64,000 nucleotides of DNA from Flavobacterium aquatile LMG 4008 = ATCC 11947 (GCF_000757385.1 NZ_JRHH01000003.1:744001-808000); one strand, 5' to 3'; positions 15,791-24,167 are shown, counted from the first letter of the stretch. The notes: generated by a model not told the origin, from the sequence alone. A program made the numbers and translations.

Positions 15791-16591
15791 ATGAATAAAT
15801 ATATAGATATAGGAATCAACCTAACGAATAGGCAGTTCGATAATGATGCTGATGACATTATACAAAATGGAATCGATGCCGATGTAGTACAAATGATACT
15901 CACAGGCACGAGCGTAAAAAACAGTCAAGAATCGGCTAAGATTGCCGCGCACTATCCAGGCGTTTTATATGCCACAGCAGGAATTCATCCGCACGATGCT
16001 AAGAGTTTTGACGGACAAAGTATAGCTCAACTGAAAGCACTTTTGCAATTGAAAGAAGTAGTTTCGGTAGGTGAGTGCGGACTCGATTTTGACCGAGATT
16101 TCTCTCCACGAGACGTTCAAGAACGCTGTTATAAAGCCCAACTCGAATTGGCAATTGAAGTGCAAAAACCGCTTTTTCTTCATGAAAGAGCGGCTTTTAA
16201 CCGTTTTATAGCTGTAACAAATGAGTATTTGCCCCAATTACCCAAAGCCGTAGTGCATTGTTTTACAGGTAGTATGGCAGAAGCCAAAACCTATTTAGAT
16301 AATGGTTTTTATTTGGGATTTACTGGCGCGATAAGTGATAGCAACCGATTTGAGCATTTAAAAGAAGTACTTCAATATGTTCCGCTAAATCGAATACTGA
16401 TTGAAACTGATGCTCCTTTTATGCTGCCTAAAAACGTACCAAAAAATCAATTGACAAAATACCATGAACGACGCAACGAACCTGCTTTTTTACCTTATGT
16501 AGCCGGAACTATTGCGCAGTTTAAAGGTGTTGGTTTAGACGTTATCGCAAGACATAGTACTGAAAATGCTAAAGGTTTTTTTGGGATATGA
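15791..16591 (+). CDS. tatD: TatD-type metal-dependent nuclease
   Basis: A 266-residue TIM-barrel amidohydrolase-fold nuclease of the TatD family, whose E. coli member is a 3'-5' exonuclease on single-stranded DNA and RNA. Landmarks are the opening D-I-G-I-N-L-T, G-I-H-P-H-D, V-G-E-C-G-L-D-F, the metal His in V-V-H-C-F-T-G, L-I-E-T-D-A-P-F, and R-R-N-E-P near the end. The sequence resembles TatD itself more than YcfH/YjjV. Its place directly after the RNA-repair genes suggests a role in trimming damaged ends, which is inference. Confidence 0.92.
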   Translation: MNKYIDIGINLTNRQFDNDADDIIQNGIDADVVQMILTGTSVKNSQESAKIAAHYPGVLYATAGIHPHDAKSFDGQSIAQLKALLQLKEVVSVGECGLDFDRDFSPRDVQERCYKAQLELAIEVQKPLFLHERAAFNRFIAVTNEYLPQLPKAVVHCFTGSMAEAKTYLDNGFYLGFTGAISDSNRFEHLKEVLQYVPLNRILIETDAPFMLPKNVPKNQLTKYHERRNEPAFLPYVAGTIAQFKGVGLDVIARHSTENAKGFFGI

Positions 16592-16630
16592 ATCAATAAA
16601 AGTGACGATAGGGTGAAATAGAGGTTTGCT

Positions 16631-16750
16631 TTTTCATAGGTTCTCGATACAATTTTCTGTTTCAAAAACTGTCATTTTTAAAACAGAAAATCACTCGAAG
16701 TGACGGTAGTGTGAATTAGGAGATTGGTTTATAAAATTGTATCGAGAACC
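16631..16750. repeat. Intergenic inverted-repeat element, copy 1 (left of GIY-YIG gene)
   Basis: GGTTCTCGATACAATTTT at 16639-16656 has a perfect 18-base inverted partner at 16733-16750. Inside are a small hairpin (TCACT-CGA-AGTGA) and the phrase GACGGTAGTGTGAATTAGG. The first 100 bases (16631-16730) recur almost unchanged at 17077-17176 on the other side of the GIY-YIG gene. Confidence 0.85.
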
Positions 16751-16781
16751 TCGTTAAAGAAATAATTCCTTATTTTTGGTT

Positions 16782-17075
16782 ATGCAACAATCTTACGTAT
16801 ATATCTTAAAATGCGCCGATGACTCTTATTATACAGGAGTTACAAGTAATCTTCAACAAAGGATGTTTCAACATGATACTGCATTTTATCCTGATTGCTA
16901 TACTGCTACAAAAAGACCTTTGGAATTGGTTTTCTATGCTGAATTTACCGATATTAATTTAGCTTTTGAGAAGGAAAAGCAAATTAAGAAATGGTCTAGA
17001 CTAAAAAAAGAAGCTTTAATAAATGGTAATTATGATGCTTTGACTAATTTGGCTAAGAAAAATTTTAGTAAATAG
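16782..17075 (+). CDS. GIY-YIG nuclease family protein (YhbQ/UPF0213-like)
   Basis: A 97-residue single-domain protein. The first strand carries the GIY variant Y-V-Y-I-L-K-C and the second Y-Y-T-G-V-T-S-N with the following Q-Q-R supplying the conserved Arg. A late Glu in F-E-K-E-K-Q-I-K-K-W-S-R fits the metal-binding Glu. The ATG at 16782 is chosen; the TTG at 16776 adds only two residues. Small GIY-YIG proteins are abundant in Bacteroidota with unknown targets. This gene is bracketed by near-identical repeats and interrupts the repair island, as a mobile module would. Confidence 0.9.
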   Translation: MQQSYVYILKCADDSYYTGVTSNLQQRMFQHDTAFYPDCYTATKRPLELVFYAEFTDINLAFEKEKQIKKWSRLKKEALINGNYDALTNLAKKNFSK

Positions 17076-17076
17076 T

Positions 17077-17256
17077 TTTTCATAGGTTCTCGATACAATT
17101 TTCTGTTTCAAAAACTGTCGTTTTTAAAACAGAAAATCACTCGAAGTGACGGTAGTGTGAATTAGGAGATTGGTTTTCAATACACTAAACGTCAGTTCGA
17201 GTGATTTTATGAACCGAAAATGCTAATTTTTGGTTTGTAAAATTTTATCGAGAACG
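17077..17256. repeat. Intergenic inverted-repeat element, copy 2 (right of GIY-YIG gene)
   Basis: Bases 17077-17176 repeat copy 1 with a single visible difference. This longer version also has a nested pair AAAATCACTCGAAGTGACG (17133-17151) and CGTCAGTTCGAGTGATTTT (17190-17208), 18/19 matched. An outer pair starts GGTTCTCGATACAATTTT (17085-17102) and closes at 17239-17256. The result is a long double hairpin. Confidence 0.85.
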
Positions 17257-17516
17257 TTTTGAAAACATAAGCTTCTCGATATAGTTTTACGGAAATAAGC
17301 CAATTTTAGTCTACTTAAACAACGGTTTTGTTCGGGGTTTGTTTGTTCTTTGTTCGCAAAATGTTTTATTTTTTGCAAATCGATAGCATTTTTGTATACT
17401 TTTAGGGTACCACAACTACGACGATACTATGAAGTAAATGTGACGTAACTATGGAGTAAGACCGATGCAAGACTGAATTTGGAGGAGACAAAAAGCAATT
17501 ATACAACACAATTACT
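17257..17516. other. Gene-free upstream region of the 17.5 kb gene
   Basis: AT-rich sequence with a further fragment of the repeat (CTTCTCGATATAGTTTTAC near 17272). A plausible promoter (TTTTTTGC upstream of TATACTTTTAG, about 17394-17404) follows. Next is a weak 11-base periodicity at 17415-17469 with units like ACTATGAAGTA, AATGTGACGTA and ACTATGGAGTA. A purine-rich GGAGGAG lies 36-30 bases before the ATG, too far to serve as a ribosome site. Confidence 0.4.
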
Positions 17517-18230
17517 ATGGCAAGAGTAACAGTAGAAGGAAAATTTCCGAAGCGGATTGATGATTTTGTGCTTTATAAGTTAAATGATCAAGTTATTATG
17601 CGAGCGGTTAGCGGATTTACCTCGGCTGCAATGAAGGCATCGCCTAAATACGAATTGAGTAGGCAGAATGCGTCTGAGTTTGGCAGGGTTTCGGCTACTT
17701 GTAAGCAACTTCGATTGGCTTTGCAAACCGTTTTACCCAAGAAAAACAATCTTGCTGTAGTGAATTCTCTAACTAAAAAAATGCGTCAAGTATTGGTTTT
17801 TGATGATTTAGCGGCTCGCGGTGAACGCACTTTGGCTCGTGCAATAGCTACTGAAAAAGGACGCCAACAATTGAATGGGTATCATTTTAATCCCGATGGT
17901 GCGATTGCTTTAGACTTTGTTTTGCAAAATGGCATCGTGGAAACGAGCACTTCCAAGCTTACCTTTCCAGATGATGCCAATAGTGTCTGTTTTAGTATGG
18001 TTGCGTTAGCGTTTGATTTTGATACAAAAGCCAGTAGTTTTCTAGAGAGCGAAAAGCAGTTTTTTAATAAGGCTACTTTGCCTAATAGTGTTGCCTTAGT
18101 TGTACCTAATCTTGAAACTTGTGCAGGTGTTTTGTTTACTATTTTGGTGGTGCGCTATTATGTGCAAAGCGATGATGGTTATGTTCCCACAGATGATGAT
18201 ACCACTACTGTTGTTGTAATTCTAGATTGA
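17517..18230 (+). CDS. Uncharacterised Bacteroidota protein in the RNA-repair/defence island
   Basis: A 237-residue protein I cannot assign to a named family. The motif S-R-Q-N-A-S-E-F-G-R (about residues 48-57) recalls a Bacteroidota-restricted group of hypothetical proteins that carry R-x-N-x-x-E-F-G-R after a short beta-rich N terminus. There is no signal peptide or membrane segment. The middle is helical and basic and the last 40 residues turn acidic (D-D-G-Y-V-P-T-D-D-D). It has its own upstream region, with RlaP-like nucleotidyltransferase 115 bases downstream, so it may be part of the repair island. No TROVE or RNA-binding motif could be identified. Confidence 0.7.
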   Translation: MARVTVEGKFPKRIDDFVLYKLNDQVIMRAVSGFTSAAMKASPKYELSRQNASEFGRVSATCKQLRLALQTVLPKKNNLAVVNSLTKKMRQVLVFDDLAARGERTLARAIATEKGRQQLNGYHFNPDGAIALDFVLQNGIVETSTSKLTFPDDANSVCFSMVALAFDFDTKASSFLESEKQFFNKATLPNSVALVVPNLETCAGVLFTILVVRYYVQSDDGYVPTDDDTTTVVVILD

Positions 18231-18345
18231 GTAGTTTTTGCAGCTAGAAAATTGGAGTGCTAGTGGTACTCTTAGAGGCATTAAAATCACGTAGTTTTAC
18301 GTGTAGTGGTTAAAGAATTTATTTGTTAAATTTGAAATTATATAG

Positions 18346-19092
18346 ATGAAAGATAAAATACTAGAAAAGTTACAACAAATAGAACGTGAAAAAGGAGTTG
18401 AAATCCTTTATGCGGTAGAATCGGGTAGTCGTGCTTGGGGATTTGCTTCTCCAGACAGTGACTATGATGTACGTTTTATCTACAAACACGATATGAATTA
18501 TTACCTTTCACTTTGGGAGCAAACCGATGTTATTGAGTTCATGACCGAAGACGATTTGGACGGTTCGGGTTGGGATTTACGGAAAACCGTAAGATTGCTA
18601 GCCAAAAGCAATGCACCTTTGCTGGAGTGGTTGTTTTCGCCTGTGGTGTATTTTGAAAATGAGGCTTTTGTAACCCAAATGCGACGTTTGGCACAAGATT
18701 GTTTTTCGCCAGTTGCGTGTTTGCACCATTATTTGGGAACGACCAAGAATTTCATGGACGTATGCCAAGCCGAAGAAGTAAAGCTCAAAAGTTATTTCTA
18801 CGCCTTGCGCACCGCATTAGCTGGAAAATGGATCATTGAAAACAACAGTTTTCCACCAGTAGATTTTATGGAATTGTTGCCTATTGCGCCACAAAACATA
18901 CAAGAAAAAGTAAAAGAATTAATGACTATAAAAGCCAACCAAGACGAAAAATACTTGCACCCAAAAGAGGTTTTGATTACCGATTTCTTGATGGAAACTG
19001 TGAAGTTTAATCAGGAGAATGCTGTTGGTTTGGGCAGTGGGAAGAAGATGAGTGTTGAGTTGGATGGTGTTTTTATGGGATTTATAAAATAA
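18346..19092 (+). CDS. Pol-beta superfamily nucleotidyltransferase (RlaP-like, COG3541), copy 1
   Basis: A 248-residue predicted nucleotidyltransferase. The signature is G27-S28-R followed by D39-Y-D41, the two metal-binding aspartates of the pol-beta fold; the acidic stretch T-E-D-D-L-D may give the third. Proteins of this group recur next to RNA ligases in repair operons (called RlaP, RNA-ligase-associated pol-beta) and are predicted to add nucleotides to RNA ends. It lies 13 bases before hamA and has a distant paralogue after hamB. Activity has to be taken as prediction. Confidence 0.85.
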   Translation: MKDKILEKLQQIEREKGVEILYAVESGSRAWGFASPDSDYDVRFIYKHDMNYYLSLWEQTDVIEFMTEDDLDGSGWDLRKTVRLLAKSNAPLLEWLFSPVVYFENEAFVTQMRRLAQDCFSPVACLHHYLGTTKNFMDVCQAEEVKLKSYFYALRTALAGKWIIENNSFPPVDFMELLPIAPQNIQEKVKELMTIKANQDEKYLHPKEVLITDFLMETVKFNQENAVGLGSGKKMSVELDGVFMGFIK

Positions 19093-19105
19093 AAAGTTAA
19101 ACTGA

Positions 19106-20047
19106 ATGACTAGAAAAATTAACGAGATTGATTGGGCAAAGCTACTTAAAGTTAATAGAGATATTTTTTTTAATTTATTTAGTTTAAATGAGGAAGTAGC
19201 AGTTTCAAATGAAGTAAAAATAAAATTTTATAGTTTAAAATATAGTGATAAAGGTTCTGATGATTTAACTTTTATAAATCATCTCTATGAAGCAGCTGTA
19301 AATTATGTCTTTGATGAAAAAGATATTAAAGAGCTTATTGAGGATGGATATGAACCTACAGATAAAGCATTAAGTTATTTTGGAGATATTGACCCTCTAA
19401 CAGATGGAAGATATGGGGAATTAATTTTATATTTATTTATTGAAGCTGTTTTACAAACACCGATGATAGTCCATAAAATTTCTCAAACATATAATAATAA
19501 TGACCAAGTAAAAGGTTCTGATGGACTTTTTATTGGAAATATAAATGGTCAAGCTACTTTGTTATTGGGTGAATCAAAAATGAGAAATAATTTCCATGTA
19601 TGTGTTGGAGATGCATTAGAGTCTCTCAAAAGATATATAAATAATCCCGAATCAATAGATAGAGAGTTGGAAGTTGCAAAAAAGCATTTAAGTCAAGATC
19701 TAAAAAATCTTGATGAAAATGATTTAGATTTAATTTATCAGAGTCTTAGGACAAAGCAAATTGAATTTCAACAATACAATATTTGCTATCCTGCTTTTTT
19801 AATGTATAAAGAAGCTAAAATTAAAAACATATTGGCTACAACTAAACCAGAAATTGAAAGTCAAGTTCTCGAATTTTTAAGGTCAATTAAAGTTAGAAGA
19901 TCAAAATATATTAATGAATCTTTGCCTGAAATTACTAATATTACATTAGAATTTTTTATGATGCCCGTTGTAGATGTAAGTTCTTTCAGAGAAAATTGTT
20001 ACAAGGTTTTTCATAATGGAAGGAAATATGAAAGAAAAGAAGAATGA
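19106..20047 (+). CDS. hamA: Hachiman anti-phage protein HamA (DUF1837 nuclease)
   Basis: The 313-residue effector nuclease of the two-gene Hachiman defence system. The DUF1837 core shows G-R-Y-G-E-L, then K-G-S-D139-G-L-F and L-G-E156-S-K158, a D...ExK arrangement of the PD-(D/E)XK fold that cleaves DNA when released by its helicase partner. Its stop overlaps the start of the helicase gene (ATGA at 20044-20047), so translation is coupled. The gene is visibly more AT-rich than the nucleotidyltransferase before it, pointing to separate acquisition. Family assignment rests on motif, partner and overlap together. Confidence 0.88.
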   Translation: MTRKINEIDWAKLLKVNRDIFFNLFSLNEEVAVSNEVKIKFYSLKYSDKGSDDLTFINHLYEAAVNYVFDEKDIKELIEDGYEPTDKALSYFGDIDPLTDGRYGELILYLFIEAVLQTPMIVHKISQTYNNNDQVKGSDGLFIGNINGQATLLLGESKMRNNFHVCVGDALESLKRYINNPESIDRELEVAKKHLSQDLKNLDENDLDLIYQSLRTKQIEFQQYNICYPAFLMYKEAKIKNILATTKPEIESQVLEFLRSIKVRRSKYINESLPEITNITLEFFMMPVVDVSSFRENCYKVFHNGRKYERKEE

Positions 20048-22707
20048 GTAACCAAACTATTGAATCTGCCAAAAATCATCCTGTTTTCAATCAAGTTTTG
20101 AATGCATTGATAACTAATAGATTTTATTCTGAGTTACAGATTGAAAAAGTTAAAGTTAAAATTGAAAAAGATATGCTTGACAAATCAATATGGTTAGCAA
20201 GTATTATTTCTACAAGTATAGAAGAAGAAGATAAATATTTAAGTTCTGTATTTGGAATTGTTCTTTTTCTTGAATATGATTCTCAAGAATACAGAAAAAC
20301 TGCTTACATAATTTTATCTAGGTCAGGAAATTTAATTGCCTCGAGATTTTTTAAGGAATTGATGACATTTAATTCAATTACAGGAAATCTTTTGTTTAAT
20401 AGAAGTTTCGGGACAATAATGGATTTTGAATTAGGTTCAAAAATTGCATTAAACGAAATAGAAAGTGGAAACGGTAAAATTTTAGGTTCCGATTATCAAA
20501 AACATTTGTGGAATGTTTTAACAAAAACAAGTCACAACACTGCAATATCAGCACCTACTTCAGCAGGAAAATCATTCATCATTCAAAACTATATTAGACA
20601 AACTTTTTTAAATAAGGATTCGTTTTATGTAGTATATATTGTGCCAACTAGAGCTTTAATTTCTCAAGTATCTGAAGATTTTAAGAAAATATTAGGTAAT
20701 GATGTTAGCATAAATACAGCTTTTATTGAAAACGAAAATGAGGAGAAAGGACAATTTACAAATAAAGAGATATTTATTTTAACACCAGAAAGAACTTTAA
20801 AATTAATGCAGTATTCTTATGAGAATGAATTCTCACCTGATTTAATCTTTATTGATGAAGTGCAAAATGTTGAAGATGATGGAAACAGAGGGTTTTTAAT
20901 GGAGTATTTAGTTAATGAAATAGAAACTAATTGGGTAAAATCGAGAAAAGTAATTGCAGGTCCATTTTTAAATAATCCAGATGCATTATTAAAGCTAATG
21001 TTTAAAGAAGTTAGTGAAAATCTTAAAACAATGTTCTCTCCTGTATTTCAATTAAAAATTAGTCTAAAACCAAGTGAAAATAGCAATTCAGTATTAGCTA
21101 AAATTTTTTTTCGTGAAAATTTAATAAATACGATTGAAGTTCCAATTGATTTTGATTATGGAAAGGATATTCTAAAAAATAAACTTAGAACAACGGTTAA
21201 AATATTATTACGATTTGGAGATAAAAGTAAAAATATTATTTATTTACCTAAAACTAATTATGTTGAAGATTTTTCAAATTATTTAACTGAAGCAAAAAAT
21301 GCAAATGATAAAAATTATGAATTAAGTAATGAAATAAATGAGTTAATTGATTTAATAAAAGAAGAGATACATCCAAGTTATTATTTAATAGATACATTAA
21401 AGATTAAATCCGCATTCCATCACGGTAAATTACCTGAAATAATTAGAGGAGAATTAGAATTTCTTTTTGCGAACGGCTTTCTAGACAATATTATTTGTAC
21501 TTCAACATTAGTAGAAGGAGTAAATTTACCAGCAGAGAAAGTTTTTATTCCTTATCCTAAAAAGGATACTGAAAATCTTAGTAAATTTGAGTTTGGAAAT
21601 ATCGTTGGCCGTGCAGGAAGGATTAGAGATGCACTAACAGGAACTATTATCTGTTTAGAGAAAGCTGATGAGGAGTGGGCTGAAGATTTTTTTCAAAGTG
21701 AGCCAGATAAAGAAATTCTTCCTGCTATAAATAAAATATTACAATTTCCTATTGATGATATAGTAAATGCATTAAATCAACCAATTGATAAGAGCAGAAA
21801 AAAAATTGAGTTTGCTGTTATATTCTTAAAATTAAAATTCCTTGAAGGAGATCAGGTCCTTATAGATTATTTAAAAAACAAGGAAGTTAAAAATGAAGAT
21901 ATTCAAACAATTACGAAAAATATTTCCTCAAGGCTAACAGGTATCGAATTACCAAAAGAATTATTAAAATTAAATCCAAGTATAGATCCTGAACTTCAAA
22001 ATGAACTTTATTTAAGAATAAAAAACGAAGGTATTGAAAATTGGGTTTTTCACAAAAATGATAACTTTAATGCAAGATGGACAAAAGAGATTTTATCAAA
22101 AAAGTCACACGTTGACAGTAATTTTTATGGGCAACTTAGAAATATATTATTTAAACTTGACGAAATATTTGATTTCAATAAAGAAACATTTTTTAAGCAT
22201 AGAGTATCAAGATCATTATCACAAATGGTATTATATGCAATTCTTTGGTTAGATAATAAAAGCTTTAAAGATTTAATAAATAGAGAGATAAATTTCAATT
22301 CTGATGTACGAGGAATTATTGATAAAGAAAACAAAGAAGATATTAATAAAACTATTAATGAAGTAATAAAAGTTTATTCATCAATTATAAGCTATGTTTT
22401 GGTAAAATATACGAAACTATTATCTGATATATTAAAACATATGCTTAATGAAGAAGAGTTAGAAAAGCATAAAAATAGTATTTCTTTGCCAACAATGTTA
22501 GAATTAGGAACAAGTAATACTTTAGTTTTATTATTGATATCCAAAGGTATTTCTAGGTCAATTGCAATTAAAATATATAAATTAATTCCAGAGGAAGAAG
22601 TAGAAAATCCAATAAATTGGTTATCAAAACAAAAAGAATTAAATATTAAAAATATTTATAATAAGTATTTAAAAAGAAAAGGTTTTTTGCTTAAAGATGA
22701 AGAGTAA
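20044..22707 (+). CDS. hamB: Hachiman anti-phage helicase HamB
   Basis: An 887-residue superfamily-2 helicase, sensor partner of HamA. Visible motifs are motif I A170-P-T-S-A-G-K-S177, motif Ia V-P-T-R-A-L, motif II D271-E-V-Q, motif V with T-S-T-L-V-E-G-V-N-L-P, and motif VI V-G-R-A-G-R (521-526). The Ski2-like R-A-G-R-x-R and a long C-terminal helical region fit HamB, which loads on DNA with abnormal ends and frees HamA. Length is within the family range. It overlaps hamA by 4 bases and ends 24 bases before the second nucleotidyltransferase. Confidence 0.9.
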   Translation: MSNQTIESAKNHPVFNQVLNALITNRFYSELQIEKVKVKIEKDMLDKSIWLASIISTSIEEEDKYLSSVFGIVLFLEYDSQEYRKTAYIILSRSGNLIASRFFKELMTFNSITGNLLFNRSFGTIMDFELGSKIALNEIESGNGKILGSDYQKHLWNVLTKTSHNTAISAPTSAGKSFIIQNYIRQTFLNKDSFYVVYIVPTRALISQVSEDFKKILGNDVSINTAFIENENEEKGQFTNKEIFILTPERTLKLMQYSYENEFSPDLIFIDEVQNVEDDGNRGFLMEYLVNEIETNWVKSRKVIAGPFLNNPDALLKLMFKEVSENLKTMFSPVFQLKISLKPSENSNSVLAKIFFRENLINTIEVPIDFDYGKDILKNKLRTTVKILLRFGDKSKNIIYLPKTNYVEDFSNYLTEAKNANDKNYELSNEINELIDLIKEEIHPSYYLIDTLKIKSAFHHGKLPEIIRGELEFLFANGFLDNIICTSTLVEGVNLPAEKVFIPYPKKDTENLSKFEFGNIVGRAGRIRDALTGTIICLEKADEEWAEDFFQSEPDKEILPAINKILQFPIDDIVNALNQPIDKSRKKIEFAVIFLKLKFLEGDQVLIDYLKNKEVKNEDIQTITKNISSRLTGIELPKELLKLNPSIDPELQNELYLRIKNEGIENWVFHKNDNFNARWTKEILSKKSHVDSNFYGQLRNILFKLDEIFDFNKETFFKHRVSRSLSQMVLYAILWLDNKSFKDLINREINFNSDVRGIIDKENKEDINKTINEVIKVYSSIISYVLVKYTKLLSDILKHMLNEEELEKHKNSISLPTMLELGTSNTLVLLLISKGISRSIAIKIYKLIPEEEVENPINWLSKQKELNIKNIYNKYLKRKGFLLKDEE

Positions 22708-22731
22708 TAATGATAATATTTAAATGATATA

Positions 22732-23790
22732 ATGACCATCCAACACCTAAAATCCCAAAACCTAATCCTCTTCGAAGTCATTTCGGGCAGTAAGTCGTTT
22801 GGGTTAAACACACCAACATCGGATACTGATATTAAAGGCGTTTATTATTTGCCTAAAGAGCAGTTTTATGGTTTGCATTATATTCCTCAAATTAGTAATG
22901 AAACTAATGATGAGGTGTATTATGAACTAGGTCGTTTTGTAGAATTGTTATTAAAGAATAATCCCAATATTTTAGAGATTTTGGCATCGCCAGACGATTG
23001 TATTTTGTACCAACATCCGTTGATGGAGCGTTTGAAGTTGGACGATTTCTTGTCTAAATTGTGTAAAGATAGTTTTGCCGGTTATGCCATGACGCAAATT
23101 AAAAAAGCGCGTGGTTTGAAGAAAAAAATCGTCAATCCGATGGAGCAAGAAAAGAAAAGTCTGTTAGATTTTTGTTATGTGTTGCAAGGTTATGATTCGG
23201 TTTCACTTTCCTCGTGGTTGGATGCTCTAGGTTTGGTTCAAGAGCGTTGTGGTTTAATCAATATGCCAAATTCTAAAGGAATGTATGCGCTGTTTTATGA
23301 CGAATCGGCAACTTTAGGGTATCGTGGTATTGTAAAAAACGAATTATCGAATGAGGTTTCGTTATCGTCCATTCCGAAAGGCGAGAAGGAAGTCGGGTAT
23401 TTGTCTTGCAATCAAGATGGGTATTCTAAATACTGCAAGGAATATAAAGAATACTTGGAATGGATGGAAAAGCGCAATGAAGAACGCTACAACACCAACC
23501 AAGAACACGGCAAGAACTACGATAGTAAAAACATGATGCACACCATAAGGTTGTTGCAAACGGCAGAGCAAATTTTGTCTAAAGGCACTTTGAACGTAAG
23601 AGTTTCCAATAGGGAAGAGTTACTGTCTATAAAAGCTGGTGCGATGGAGTATGATGATTTGCTTGAAATGGCTGATGATTTGATTGCTTCTATAGAGAAA
23701 TTTTACCATACAAGTATTTTGCCAGAAAGTCCCGATGTTGAAAAGGCAGTTGGGATTTTGGTTGGGATTCGAGAGGAGTTGTATAATTAG
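22732..23790 (+). CDS. Pol-beta superfamily nucleotidyltransferase (RlaP-like, COG3541), copy 2
   Basis: A 352-residue predicted nucleotidyltransferase. G19-S20-K is followed by S-D31-T-D33, the metal-binding aspartates, in the early frame expected for this group. It is about 100 residues longer than copy 1, with a basic middle (K-K-A-R-G-L-K-K-K-I-V-N-P) and a helical C terminus containing H-T-I-R-L-L-Q-T-A-E. Copy 1 and copy 2 bracket Hachiman and match each other only around the active site, so they are likely to have different substrates. Substrate is unknown. Confidence 0.85.
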   Translation: MTIQHLKSQNLILFEVISGSKSFGLNTPTSDTDIKGVYYLPKEQFYGLHYIPQISNETNDEVYYELGRFVELLLKNNPNILEILASPDDCILYQHPLMERLKLDDFLSKLCKDSFAGYAMTQIKKARGLKKKIVNPMEQEKKSLLDFCYVLQGYDSVSLSSWLDALGLVQERCGLINMPNSKGMYALFYDESATLGYRGIVKNELSNEVSLSSIPKGEKEVGYLSCNQDGYSKYCKEYKEYLEWMEKRNEERYNTNQEHGKNYDSKNMMHTIRLLQTAEQILSKGTLNVRVSNREELLSIKAGAMEYDDLLEMADDLIASIEKFYHTSILPESPDVEKAVGILVGIREELYN

Positions 23791-23795
23791 TTTTT

Positions 23796-24148
23796 CATGG
23801 GTTCTCGATATAATTTTAGCAAAACAGCTGGTCGCAGTTTTCCTAAAACCACTCGAAGTGACGGTAGTGTGGGTTAGGAGTTTTGGTTTTCATGGGTTCT
23901 CGATATAATTTTAGCAAAACAGCTGGTCGCAGTTTTCCTAAAACCACTCGAAGTGACGGTAGTGTGGGTTAGGAGTTTTGGTTTTCATGGGTTCTCGATA
24001 CAATTTTGCTCCATTGCATTGCACAAAATCACTCGAAGTGACGGTAGTGTGGGTTAGGAGATTGTTTTTCAAGACACTAAACGTCAGTTCGAGTGATTTT
24101 CTAAAATAAAAATGCTAATTTTTGTTTTATAAAATTGTATCGAGAACG
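23796..24148. repeat. Tandem 95-bp repeat cluster of the TTCTCGATAC inverted-repeat family
   Basis: Bases 23796-23890 and 23891-23985 are identical 95-base units, each opening CATGGGTTCTCGATATAATT and containing the ACTCGAAGTGACGGTAGTGT core. A third, divergent unit starts at 23986 and carries the closing arms: CGTCAGTTCGAGTGATTTT at about 24082 and AAAATTGTATCGAGAACG at 24131-24148. It is the same family as the elements flanking the GIY-YIG gene and closes the island on the right. Confidence 0.9.
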
Positions 24149-24167
24149 TTTAGAAAAATAGTTTTAT

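Noticed and set aside
17517..18230. TROVE/Ro60-type protein expected in RNA-repair operons
   Set aside because: At 237 residues it is far too short, and no HEAT-like repeats or vWA MIDAS motif are visible.
23796..24148. CRISPR array because of evenly spaced repeats at the edge of a defence island
   Set aside because: The 95-base units are joined directly without unique spacers, contain long hairpins, and no cas genes are near.
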